From the NCBI GenBank assembly GCA_052436255.1, contig JBQVNP010000010.1:1-64000 (forward strand): a DNA stretch of 64,000 nucleotides, given 5' to 3'. Within the stretch, counting starts at the first letter, position 1. The number at the start of each line of letters is the position of its first letter. The translations under genes and the position numbers were made by a program. Origin of the DNA: Pelomonas sp052436255 (GTDB lineage: Bacteria > Pseudomonadota > Gammaproteobacteria > Burkholderiales > Burkholderiaceae_C). Under the pieces are notes generated by a model that was not told the DNA's origin, made no database searches, and saw only the letters and a list, made by a program, of their open reading frames with translations. This document shows, in pieces, positions 33,301 to 40,200 of this stretch.

Positions 33301-34265
33301 ATGCGACGCTGTCCGTGCGGCTCAAACACGCGGTCCTGCTCGGCCTGCGACAGGCGCGCGAACAGCGGCAGGATCTCCACACCCGGCGGGTGGTGCTTGC
33401 GCAACGCCTCGGCCGCCTCGCGGATCTCGCGCTCGCCGGGCAGGAAGACCAGCACGTCGCCCCCACCCTCGCGCCACAGCTCGTCCACCGCGTCAGTGAT
33501 CGCGTTGTTGACGTCGTACTCTCGGCTCTCCTCGAACGGCCGGTAGCGCTGCTCGACCGGGAACAGCCGCCCCGACACCGTCAGCACCGGCGCCGGGCCC
33601 TTGCTCGACGCGAAGTGCCTGGCGAACCGGTCCGCGTCGATGGTGGCCGAGGTGACGACGATCTTCAGGTCGGGCCGGCGCGGCAGCAGCTCGCGCAGAT
33701 AGCCCAGCAAGAAGTCGATGTTGAGGCTGCGCTCGTGGGCCTCGTCAATGATGATGGTGTCGTAGGCCTTGAGCAGCGGGTCGCTCTGGGTCTCGGCCAG
33801 CAGGATGCCGTCCGTCATCAGCTTGACCGAGGCGTTCTTGGCCAGCCGGTCCTGGAAGCGCACCTTGAAGCCGACCACCTCGCCCAGCGGCGTCTTCAGC
33901 TCCTCGGCGATGCGCTTGGCCACGCTGCTGGCGGCGATGCGCCGCGGCTGGGTGTGGCCAATCAGGCCGCCGCCGTTGATGCGCCCGCGGCCCATCGCCA
34001 GCACGATCTTGGGCAGCTGCGTCGTCTTGCCTGAGCCGGTCTCGCCGCAGACGATGACCACCTGGTGCTCGGCCATCGCCGCGGCGATCTCGTCCCGCCG
34101 GGCACTGACCGGAAGGCTTTCAGGGAATGAAATGGAAAGAGCCGGCTGAGGAATTTGTTCGCCCCCACGCCCGTCTTCCGACGGGCTCCCCCCCGAGGGG
34201 GCTGTGCCGCCTTGGGGGCGGCCCGGCGCCGGCGCGCGCCGGCTCTCACTGCGTTCTGAACTCAT
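30345..34265 (-). CDS. hrpA: ATP-dependent RNA helicase HrpA
   Basis: A DEAH-box helicase of about 1306 residues, close to E. coli HrpA (1300). It has GETGSGKTTQLPKI (Walker A), DEAHERSLN (DEAH), SATID, the later TNVAETSLTVPGIRYVIDPGLARV and QRAGRCGR motif VI, then the HA2, OB and DUF3418 regions. It processes mRNA and rescues stalled ribosomes. The start is uncertain between the ATGs at 34289 and 34265. Both lie upstream of a Gly/Pro/Ser-rich stretch encoded by a palindromic repeat (34170-34243) that precedes the conserved ISFPESLPVS. It is divergent from argA. Confidence 0.93.
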   Translation of the reverse strand: MSSERSESRRAPAPGRPQGGTAPSGGSPSEDGRGGEQIPQPALSISFPESLPVSARRDEIAAAMAEHQVVIVCGETGSGKTTQLPKIVLAMGRGRINGGGLIGHTQPRRIAASSVAKRIAEELKTPLGEVVGFKVRFQDRLAKNASVKLMTDGILLAETQSDPLLKAYDTIIIDEAHERSLNIDFLLGYLRELLPRRPDLKIVVTSATIDADRFARHFASSKGPAPVLTVSGRLFPVEQRYRPFEESREYDVNNAITDAVDELWREGGGDVLVFLPGEREIREAAEALRKHHPPGVEILPLFARLSQAEQDRVFEPHGQRRIVLATNVAETSLTVPGIRYVIDPGLARVKRYSYRNKVEQLLIEPVSQAASNQRAGRCGRVANGICIRLYSEKEFNERPRFTDPEILRSSLAGVILRMKALHLGEVERFPFLEAPRPKAIADGYQLLAELGATDDNNELTPLGKELSRLPLDPRVGRMILEAKNREALSEVLVIASALTGQDVRDRPMEAAQAADEKHKKFDDEKSEFVGYLKLWKWLEESRGGGAEHKLSARKHEQLLRENFISPRRVREWRDVYSQLLTVVTEHGWRLNQTPATYEQLHLSMLAGLLGNIGQKSDDEDWYLGARGIKFYRHPGAHLSKKPGRWIVAAELVDTSRLYGRGIANIEPQWLPPIAGHLIKTQLLEPHWEKKAAEVVALERATLYGIVLYSNKRVNFGRVDPRAAREIFIREGLVNDDLPDELVRQLPFLGHNRRQIAKVEALEHKSRRQDVLVDDELIYAFYDDKLPAHVFSGATLLKWWREASKGNDKLLQLSQDELMRHEAAGVTSEAFPKVIRLGGVDCAATYLHQPGDARDGLTVTVPIFALNQVSEERAEWLVPGMLAAKVTALLKSLHQKPRARLTPLPDFVAEFIELQPFCQGGLVDTLLRAVKDRSQIAVQRNDFKLEQLPAHLFMNFRVVDEHGRQLGQGRQLAALKAELGGQARSAFQALAALKLPAAEAAPKPAPVEGRGIRAEIVTPAAPVRDAALAYTDWTFGELPELLEVKKGGQTLIGFPALIDKGAHVEIEVFDEPEVAAARHRAGLRRLIALQLKEPLKFLEKNIPDLQRMSVLYMGLGTAEELRDQIIGVALDRAFLADPLPTDPMSFRKRIEEGRSRLNLIAQEVARAAHAVLQELAQATRKLKDSRPAKDVGDDITAQLQRLVPKRFALDTPWSQLQHLPRYLKAITTRLDKLRADPARDTRLMSEVKPLEQRYTRRLAELKGVRDARLDDFRWQLEELRVSLFAQELRTPQPVSVKRLDKVWSQLS
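34170..34243. repeat. Palindromic repeat cluster inside the 5' end of hrpA
   Basis: Several inverted repeats follow one another: CCCGTC/GACGGG (34170-34185), a C-rich/G-rich pair around 34187-34201, GCCGCC/GGCGGC (34206-34222), and a perfect 16-bp palindrome GCCGGCGCGCGCCGGC (34228-34243). On the minus strand it is translated as residues about 8-32 of HrpA. I recall similar Pro/Gly/Ser/Arg-rich segments at unrelated Burkholderiales proteins, which fits an interspersed element. Confidence 0.6.
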
Positions 34266-34304
34266 TGCCGCCGATTGTCCCGCAGCCATGGAGAATCCCG
34301 CCCC

Positions 34305-35648
34305 ATGACCGGTCTCGTCTTCCCTCACACCTTCGTGCCCTGGTTCCGCGCCGTGGCACCGTACATCCATGCCTACCGTGGCGAGACCTTCGTCGTCGGC
34401 ATGCCGGGCGAGCTGATTGCGGCGGGCAAGCTGAACGCGTTCGTGCAGGATCTCGCCATCCTGCACGCCATGGGCATCAAGATCGTCCTGGTGCACGGCT
34501 TCCGCCCCCAGGTCAACGAGCAACTCGCCGCGAAAGGTCAGACGCCGCGCTTCAGCCACGGCCGCCGCATCACTGATGCCGTGGCGCTGGACTGCGCGCA
34601 GGAGGCCGCCGGCCAGCTGCGTTTCGAGATCGAGGCCGCCTTCAGCCAGGGCCTGCCCAACACGCCCATGGCCAACGCCACCGTGCGGGTCGTCTCGGGC
34701 AACTTCCTGACCGCACGCCCGGTCGGCATCGTCGACGGCGTGGATTTCGAGCATTCCGGCCTGGTGCGCAAGGTCGACGGCGCTGCCATCCAGCGCGCCA
34801 TCGACATCGGCGCCATCGTGCTGCTGTCCCCATTTGGCTTCTCCCCCACCGGCGAGGCCTTCAACCTGTCGATGGAAGACGTCGCCACGTCAGCCGCCAT
34901 CGCGATGCAGGCCGACAAGCTGCTCTTCGTCTGCGAAGTGCCTGGCGTGCCCGAGAACCCGGCCGACCCCGACAGCGCCATCGACACCGAACTGGCCCTG
35001 GCGGACGCCGAGCGCATGCTTGCCAGCGCCGGCCCGGCACCCGAACCGACCGACGTCGCCTTCTACCTGCGCCACTGCGCCGACGCCTGCCGCGCCGGCG
35101 TCGAGCGCTCGCACATCATCCCGTTCGCCGTCGACGGCGCGCTGCTGCAGGAGGTCTACACCCACGACGGCATCGGCACCATGGTCGTTGACGAGAAGCT
35201 GGAGAGTCTGCGCGAGGCCAGCGCCGACGACGTGGCGGGCATCATTCAGCTCATCGAGCCCTTCGAGCGCGACGGCACGCTGGTCAAACGCAGCCGGACC
35301 GAGATCGAGCGCGATGCCGAGCTCTACACGGTCATCGAGCACGACGGCGTCATCTTCGGCTGCGCGGCGCTCTACCCTTATGTCGAAGCGCGCACGGCCG
35401 AGATGGCCGCGCTGACGGTGTCCGCCGAAGTGCAGGGCCAGGGCGACGGCGACCGGCTGCTGAAAAGAATCGAACAGCGCGCCAAGGCCATGGGCCTGGA
35501 CAGCATCTTCGTGCTCACTACGCGCACCAAGCACTGGTTCATCAAACGCGGTTTCCAGCAGGTCGATCCCGAATGGCTGCCCGAGGAACGCAAGCGCAAA
35601 TACAACTGGGACCGGCGTTCGCTGGTGCTGGTCAAGAGATTCAACTAA
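34305..35648 (+). CDS. argA: N-acetylglutamate synthase
   Basis: A 447-residue classical ArgA. The N-terminal amino acid kinase domain (about 1-290) begins FPHTFVPWFRAVAPYIHAYRGETFVVGMPGELI and contains KIVLVHGFRPQVNEQL; the C-terminal GNAT acetyltransferase domain (about 300-447) has LTVSAEVQGQGDGDRLLKRIEQRA, where the acetyl-CoA loop is visible. It catalyses the first step of arginine synthesis and is normally inhibited by arginine through the kinase domain. The ATG at 34305 precedes the conserved N-terminus; RBS is weak. A strong terminator follows the gene. Confidence 0.96.
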   Translation: MTGLVFPHTFVPWFRAVAPYIHAYRGETFVVGMPGELIAAGKLNAFVQDLAILHAMGIKIVLVHGFRPQVNEQLAAKGQTPRFSHGRRITDAVALDCAQEAAGQLRFEIEAAFSQGLPNTPMANATVRVVSGNFLTARPVGIVDGVDFEHSGLVRKVDGAAIQRAIDIGAIVLLSPFGFSPTGEAFNLSMEDVATSAAIAMQADKLLFVCEVPGVPENPADPDSAIDTELALADAERMLASAGPAPEPTDVAFYLRHCADACRAGVERSHIIPFAVDGALLQEVYTHDGIGTMVVDEKLESLREASADDVAGIIQLIEPFERDGTLVKRSRTEIERDAELYTVIEHDGVIFGCAALYPYVEARTAEMAALTVSAEVQGQGDGDRLLKRIEQRAKAMGLDSIFVLTTRTKHWFIKRGFQQVDPEWLPEERKRKYNWDRRSLVLVKRFN

Positions 35649-35668
35649 GCCCAACCGCTGCGGTCGAA

Positions 35669-35708
35669 ACGGCCGGCGCGCTAAAGTGCCGGCCGTTTTC
35701 TCATTTTG
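35669..35708 (+). terminator. Rho-independent terminator after argA
   Basis: A 10-bp stem, AACGGCCGGC (35669-35678) with GCCGGCCGTT (35689-35698), followed by TTTT, then a second T-rich run up to 35708. It separates argA from the yggX promoter region. Confidence 0.8.
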
Positions 35709-35724
35709 TGTTCAGGAGTCCGCC

Positions 35725-36003
35725 ATGCCCCGCGTCGTTCAATGCGCCTATCTGAAGAAGGAAGCCGAAGGGCTGGACTTCCCGCCCTACCCCGCCCACA
35801 CCGAACTGGGCAGACGAGTCTGGGAAAACGTCAGCAAGGAAGCTTGGGCAGCCTGGATGAAGCACCAGACCATGCTCGTCAATGAAAACCGACTGAACCT
35901 TGCCGACCTGCGCGCCCGCCAATACCTGATGCGCCAGGCTGAACAGTTTTTCTTCGGCACGGGTGCCGAGACGGTGGCGGGCTACGTCCCGCCAACGAAC
36001 TGA
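35725..36003 (+). CDS. yggX: Oxidative damage protection / Fe-S cluster trafficking protein YggX
   Basis: A 92-residue YggX-family protein, which takes part in iron trafficking and protects Fe-S clusters from oxidation. Nearly all of it is diagnostic: VVQCAYLKKEAEGLDFPPYP, ELGRRVWENVSKEAWAAWMKHQTMLVNENRLNLADLRARQYLMRQAEQFFFG. The first Cys (residue 6) is the conserved one. CAGGAG stands upstream of the ATG at 35725. A decayed copy of its last 44 bases lies at 36062-36105. Confidence 0.97.
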   Translation: MPRVVQCAYLKKEAEGLDFPPYPAHTELGRRVWENVSKEAWAAWMKHQTMLVNENRLNLADLRARQYLMRQAEQFFFGTGAETVAGYVPPTN

Positions 36004-36061
36004 CTCAGCCGAAAAACTGGCGGATCGCCCGTCTCTGTGCAGCGCAGGCGATGCGATCACG

Positions 36062-36105
36062 ACAGTTTTTCTTTGGCACGGGGTGCCGAAACGCTGGCCG
36101 GCCAC
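36062..36105 (+). pseudogene. Decayed duplicate of the yggX 3' end
   Basis: Forty-four bases match 35943-35985 of yggX with five mismatches and one inserted G, which shifts the frame. A weaker resemblance continues about 20 bases upstream. It looks like the remnant of an old tandem duplication, untranslated today. Confidence 0.6.
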
Positions 36106-36290
36106 TGGCGCCTTAACTGAGGCGCCGCTATTGTCTTGAGCGCCTGCCGACATATTGAAGAGCGCGCCTCTTGCGATAGCGCCTCAAGTAAGACCGTGCC
36201 GGCGCAAGTGAATGTGGCAGCTTCAATTCGAAGGCGTGCCAATTTCGCGGCGTTGATTGCAAACCCGTCGTCCAATCCCAACGAAAACTC

Positions 36291-36319
36291 TTGCTTGATT
36301 CCTTAGCTCGCGATTTAAT
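36291..36319 (+). promoter_or_regulatory. Candidate sigma-70 promoter of the H-NS-family gene
   Basis: TTGCTT (36291-36296) and TTTAAT (36314-36319) with a 17-bp spacer lie about 100 bp upstream of the start in the least GC-rich part of the gap. Confidence 0.4.
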
Positions 36320-36421
36320 TCAGCCGCGGAGATAATCGCCGGGCCCCGCGCCCAGCCCCTCCGAGGCCTCGATGCTTTCCATCGGGCGTCTCACCGGTCA
36401 AATCGCAAGAGGAATAGCAGC

Positions 36422-36718
36422 ATGTCCAATCTCAAGGAACTTCTGGCTCAACGCGCGGCGCTTGATGAGCAAATCAGCCAAACCAAGGAGCGTGAACGCG
36501 GTGAAGCTGTAGCCAAGGTCAAATCCTTGATGAGCGAATATGGCCTGACGGTAGCGGATCTCAGCATGCGCACCCCCAAGCCGGTCAAGGTCTCCAAGGT
36601 CGCCGCCAAATATCGCAACCAGGCCACCGGCGAAACCTGGAGTGGCCGCGGTCTGCAGCCGAAATGGTTGAAGGCAGCCATCGCAGGCGGCGCCAAGCTG
36701 ACGGATTTCGCGGTCTAA
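36422..36718 (+). CDS. H-NS family nucleoid-associated protein
   Basis: A 98-residue H-NS-like protein. Residues 1-45 form a coiled dimerisation region (LKELLAQRAALDEQISQTKERERGEAVAKVKSLMSEYGL); residues 60-90 carry the DNA-binding core, here AAKYRNQATGETWSGRGLQPKWLKAAI, with the WSGRG loop typical of HvrA/BpH3-type members. Such proteins bind AT-rich, often foreign, DNA and silence it. AGAGGAA precedes the ATG by about seven bases. A strong terminator at 36809-36839 follows. Confidence 0.92.
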   Translation: MSNLKELLAQRAALDEQISQTKERERGEAVAKVKSLMSEYGLTVADLSMRTPKPVKVSKVAAKYRNQATGETWSGRGLQPKWLKAAIAGGAKLTDFAV

Positions 36719-37026
36719 AGCGGGCCGAGCGACTGACCTCGCCCGTGCCGCATTCAGGTTTAAGCGGGTTCTCGCGCCCCGGACGCTGAAGGCGCACCAC
36801 CCTAAGCAGGGGCCATCTTTGGGATGGCCCCTTTCTTTTGCGGCGGACACCGCGCCTAAACTGCGCCATGCCTTTCGTCACCTTGTTCGAAGCCAAAGCT
36901 CGCGGGTTTCTTCGGGGTGCGCTGGCTCATTGCAGAAACGAAATTCCGCCGATGTCGGCCCGCCCTCCTCGCCCGGCCTGCGCGATCCAGGCCATGTCAG
37001 GGTCGACACAGGTATCGGCCTGATCC
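36719..37026. other. 308-bp non-coding gap before the GGDEF/EAL gene
   Basis: The first 120 bases hold the transcript end of the H-NS-family gene with its terminator (36809-36839). The rest must contain the promoter of the GGDEF/EAL gene, but I see no convincing -35/-10 pair. Small open frames here have no recognisable features. Confidence 0.5.
36809..36839 (+). terminator. Rho-independent terminator of the H-NS-family gene
   Basis: A 9-bp perfect stem GGGGCCATC (36809-36817) with GATGGCCCC (36823-36831), loop of five, then TTTCTTTT. Confidence 0.85.
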
Positions 37027-40000
37027 ATGGATTTGCATTCCGGCACGCCTGATTCCAACGCCCATGAGCAGGGCGCGGATCTGAGCGTGCATGCGCCGCC
37101 TTCCACGACGCTGCCTCCTGGCCCGCGCCGTATCCATGATCCGCGCGGCTGGCGCTGGCTCCGGCGCGTCGGGCTGGCCGTCATGTCGGGACTGGGCGGC
37201 GGCCTGCTCATCGCCTGGGCTTTGGCCACGGACGCGCTGCCGCCGATGATGCGCCTGCCGCAACCGGCAAACGCAATGCCTGCACAGGATCTGCTGATCC
37301 CGCTGCTGCTGGCTGCCCTGGGCCTGCTGACGCTATGGCGACTCAGCGCCTGGACGCTGCCGCTCCTGATGGCCGGTTGGCTGCTTGGTGCCAGCCTGCC
37401 GCTGCTCTTGACGCCAACCCACGACCCGGTCGCAGCGCTGGGCTTGCTGATCTCCGCCCCGGTTATGGCCGTGCTGACGTTGCCATTGCTTGCCGCAGTG
37501 CTCAACCGCACGCTGCTGCGCCGCCTGGGGCTCACCGGCCGGCTGACCGGCTGGCGCGAGGTCGGCTTGTTCGGATTGCTCGCCGGCGTCGCCGCGCCCT
37601 TGCTGGGCGGCCTGCTGACGCTGGGCGCGCAGCTGGCCGCTGGCCTGGCGCTGCCCGAGGCCGTCCCAGCTGCGTTGGGGCTTGCGGCAGCCTGTGCGCT
37701 CGGCCTGGTGAGCGCCGGTACCGCGCTCCAGGCCAGCACGCAAAGGCCGCGTCGCGGCAACCGGTGGTGGGCCCGCGGCCTCGCCGTGGCCGCTGTCGCC
37801 GCGCAGGCGGGCCTGACCTGGCTGCCCGGCGCCACGGCGGTGCTGTTGCTGCCGCACTTGCTGCTCTGCCTGCACGCGCTGCAGGCCTCACCACGGGCCA
37901 ACGCCAGCCTCGGCACCGGCTTGCTGGTCCTGTGGGCCGTGTGCGCACCGCCCACGATGATGGCCTATGCGCTCGGTGCGACGCTGGCCTGCGTGCCGCT
38001 GTTCATCGTCGCGCTCGGCCAGCAGCAGTTGCGCGACCGCGACGGCTGGCGCAGCGCCCTCGACGCCCAGGGCCTGGCTTTGGCCGAATGGCGGCTGCCC
38101 GAGGGTCGGCGCCACGCATCAGCGCGCTGGCTGGCTCTGACGACGCCCATCGACGGCAGCACAAGCGGCAGCGCGCCGCTGGACTGGCTGCGGCTGGCGC
38201 ATCCGCGCGACCGTGAGCCCGTGCGCCGTGCGCTGCGCGAGCTGCTGACCGACCGGCACCGCAACCACCTCGGCTTGTCATTGCGGCTGGCGGCCGACGG
38301 TGGTGACTGGCGCTGGCACGAGCTGCAGGCCCACGTACCGCTGCGTGACCGCCAGGGCCGCGCGCGCGGGCTGATCGCCACCCTGGCCGACGTCAGCTGG
38401 CGCCACACCGCCGAGGAACGCGAGCGCATGTCTGCCACGCTGTTCCAACAGGCCAGCGAGGGCCTGGCCATCGTCGACATGCAGTGGCGCGTCGTCGAGG
38501 TCAACCCGGCCTACTGCGACATCCTGCATGCGCCGCGCGAGGCCCTCATCGGCCGGCTGGCCACGCCGCTGAGCGCGGCCAACCTGCAGCGCAGCGGCCA
38601 TGAGCCCACCGCACTGCACGCCGAACTGGGCGCCGGCCGAAGCTGGAGGGGGCAGCTGCAGGCCGAACTGGACGACGGCGGCAGCCATGTCTTTGCCGCC
38701 AAGCTCAGCCCCGTGCCCGAGCCCGACGGCGTCAGCGCGCGCTGGCGGGTGCTCAGCCTGATCGACCTGGGCGAAAGCCTGCGTCAGCAAGACCTGCTGC
38801 GCCGGCGCCTGCGTTACGACATCGCCACCGGCCTGCCCAACCGCGACGAGTTCATGCGCCTGCTGCAACTCGCCCTGGTGGCGGCCAATCGCGATGGGTT
38901 CAAGCTCGTCGTCGGGGTCATTGACCTGGACGACTTTCGCCATGTCAATGCCGAGCACGGCCAGCTCGTCGCCGACGCGGTGCTGCTGCAGCTCAGCGGT
39001 CGGCTGCAGGCGACGCTGCGCGGCTCGCGTGGTGCCGCTCCGGATACCGCCGACCAGCTCGCCCGGCTGCATGGCGACGAATTCGCGGTGCTGATGCGCG
39101 CGCAGTCCCCCGAGGAGGCGCAGCGCGGGGCGGACCGCCTGCTGGCGGTACTGTCGACGCCGGTCGCCGTGCGCGAGAGCCGGGCTGGCACCGGCATGGC
39201 GCTGGAAATCGGTGCCAGCATGGGCGCCACGCTCTACCCGCATGACGATGCCGACCCCGAAACCCTGCTGCGCCACGCCGGCCACGCGCTCTATCGCGCC
39301 AAGCACGCCGGGCGCGGGCGCATACAGTTCCATGACCCGACGCTGGATCAGCGCGACGAAGCCGGCCTGATCGCGCTGGCCCGCCTGCAACGCGCGCTGG
39401 ACAGCAATGAGCTGCTGCTGCATTACCAACCGCAGATCGACCTGCGCACCGGTCAGGTCATGGGCGTCGAGGCCTTGCTGCGCTGGCAGCATCCGGACCG
39501 CGGCCTGCTGGCGCCAGCGCATTTCCTGCCGCTGATCGAAACGACCGGCCTGGCCGTCCAGATCGGTGACTGGGTGATCGAGCAGGCGCTGGCGCAGACG
39601 GCGGCCTGGGCGCGCGACGGTGTCAACGGCGGCAAGGGTCTGCAGGTCAGCGTCAATGTCGGCGCCCGCCAGCTCAGCCGCCACGACTTCCCGCAGCGCC
39701 TGCAGGAACTCATCCAGCGCCAGCCGCCGGAAGCGGCCGCGCTGCTGCACCTGGATGTGCTGGAGGCCGATGCCCTGGCCGAAACGGCTGCCACGCAGGC
39801 ACTGATCCAACGCTGCCTGGGCCTGGGGATTGGTATTGCGCTGGACGACTTCGGTGCTGGCTATTCGCGGCTGGCCTCGCTGAAGCGCCTGTCCGTCGAC
39901 ACCTTGAAGCTCGACCGCAGCTATGTGCAGGGCATGCTGGGCGATGCCCAAGACCTGTCGCTGGTCGAGAGCGTCATCGGCCTGGCCCGCAACATCGGCT

Positions 40001-40191
40001 GCGGGGTGCTTGCCAAGGGTGTGGAAAGCCGCGCCCATGCCCGTGAGCTGCTGCGCCTGGGCTGTCGCCTCGGCCAGGGCAACGGTATCGCTGCGGCCAT
40101 GCATCCGACGGCCCTCGGCGGATGGATGGAGTCCTTCGCCCGCAGCGACTGGGTGGGTCATCTGAAGATGCCCTCCCAGGTCAATCCTTAA
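37027..40191 (+). CDS. Membrane-anchored PAS-GGDEF-EAL protein (c-di-GMP turnover)
   Basis: A 1054-residue protein. About residues 40-330 contain some eight to ten hydrophobic helices, an integral membrane sensor. PAS-like regions follow (about 340-450 and 470-590), then a GGDEF domain (about 595-760) in which the signature is HGDEF rather than GGDEF, and an EAL domain (about 780-1040) with GVEALLRW, NVGARQL, ALDDFGAGYSRL, LKLDRSY and KGVESR, so the EAL Glu, Asn, paired Asp and Lys residues are kept. Phosphodiesterase activity is plausible; cyclase activity is doubtful because of the His at the first signature position. It precedes dnaG by 9 bp. Confidence 0.9.
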   Translation: MDLHSGTPDSNAHEQGADLSVHAPPSTTLPPGPRRIHDPRGWRWLRRVGLAVMSGLGGGLLIAWALATDALPPMMRLPQPANAMPAQDLLIPLLLAALGLLTLWRLSAWTLPLLMAGWLLGASLPLLLTPTHDPVAALGLLISAPVMAVLTLPLLAAVLNRTLLRRLGLTGRLTGWREVGLFGLLAGVAAPLLGGLLTLGAQLAAGLALPEAVPAALGLAAACALGLVSAGTALQASTQRPRRGNRWWARGLAVAAVAAQAGLTWLPGATAVLLLPHLLLCLHALQASPRANASLGTGLLVLWAVCAPPTMMAYALGATLACVPLFIVALGQQQLRDRDGWRSALDAQGLALAEWRLPEGRRHASARWLALTTPIDGSTSGSAPLDWLRLAHPRDREPVRRALRELLTDRHRNHLGLSLRLAADGGDWRWHELQAHVPLRDRQGRARGLIATLADVSWRHTAEERERMSATLFQQASEGLAIVDMQWRVVEVNPAYCDILHAPREALIGRLATPLSAANLQRSGHEPTALHAELGAGRSWRGQLQAELDDGGSHVFAAKLSPVPEPDGVSARWRVLSLIDLGESLRQQDLLRRRLRYDIATGLPNRDEFMRLLQLALVAANRDGFKLVVGVIDLDDFRHVNAEHGQLVADAVLLQLSGRLQATLRGSRGAAPDTADQLARLHGDEFAVLMRAQSPEEAQRGADRLLAVLSTPVAVRESRAGTGMALEIGASMGATLYPHDDADPETLLRHAGHALYRAKHAGRGRIQFHDPTLDQRDEAGLIALARLQRALDSNELLLHYQPQIDLRTGQVMGVEALLRWQHPDRGLLAPAHFLPLIETTGLAVQIGDWVIEQALAQTAAWARDGVNGGKGLQVSVNVGARQLSRHDFPQRLQELIQRQPPEAAALLHLDVLEADALAETAATQALIQRCLGLGIGIALDDFGAGYSRLASLKRLSVDTLKLDRSYVQGMLGDAQDLSLVESVIGLARNIGCGVLAKGVESRAHARELLRLGCRLGQGNGIAAAMHPTALGGWMESFARSDWVGHLKMPSQVNP

Positions 40192-40200
40192 ACTGCCGGG

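Larger units (their letters stand above)
36004..36421. other. 418-bp non-coding gap between yggX and the H-NS-family gene
   Basis: The gap holds a degenerate copy of the yggX 3' end (36062-36105, about 86% identical, with a one-base insertion), a nested inverted-repeat element (CTTGAG 36135-36140 / CTCAAG 36183-36188 around AAGAG 36158-36162 / CTCTT 36168-36172), and an AT-richer stretch with a likely H-NS promoter. I find no convincing coding sequence. Confidence 0.6.

Noticed and set aside
36057..36281. A 74-residue minus-strand open frame in the gap after yggX
   Set aside because: It spans the decayed yggX copy and the inverted repeats, has no recognisable features, and codon use is unlike the neighbours.
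36838..37023. A 61-residue open frame before the GGDEF/EAL gene
   Set aside because: It begins right after the terminator, has no ribosome-binding site and no recognisable features.
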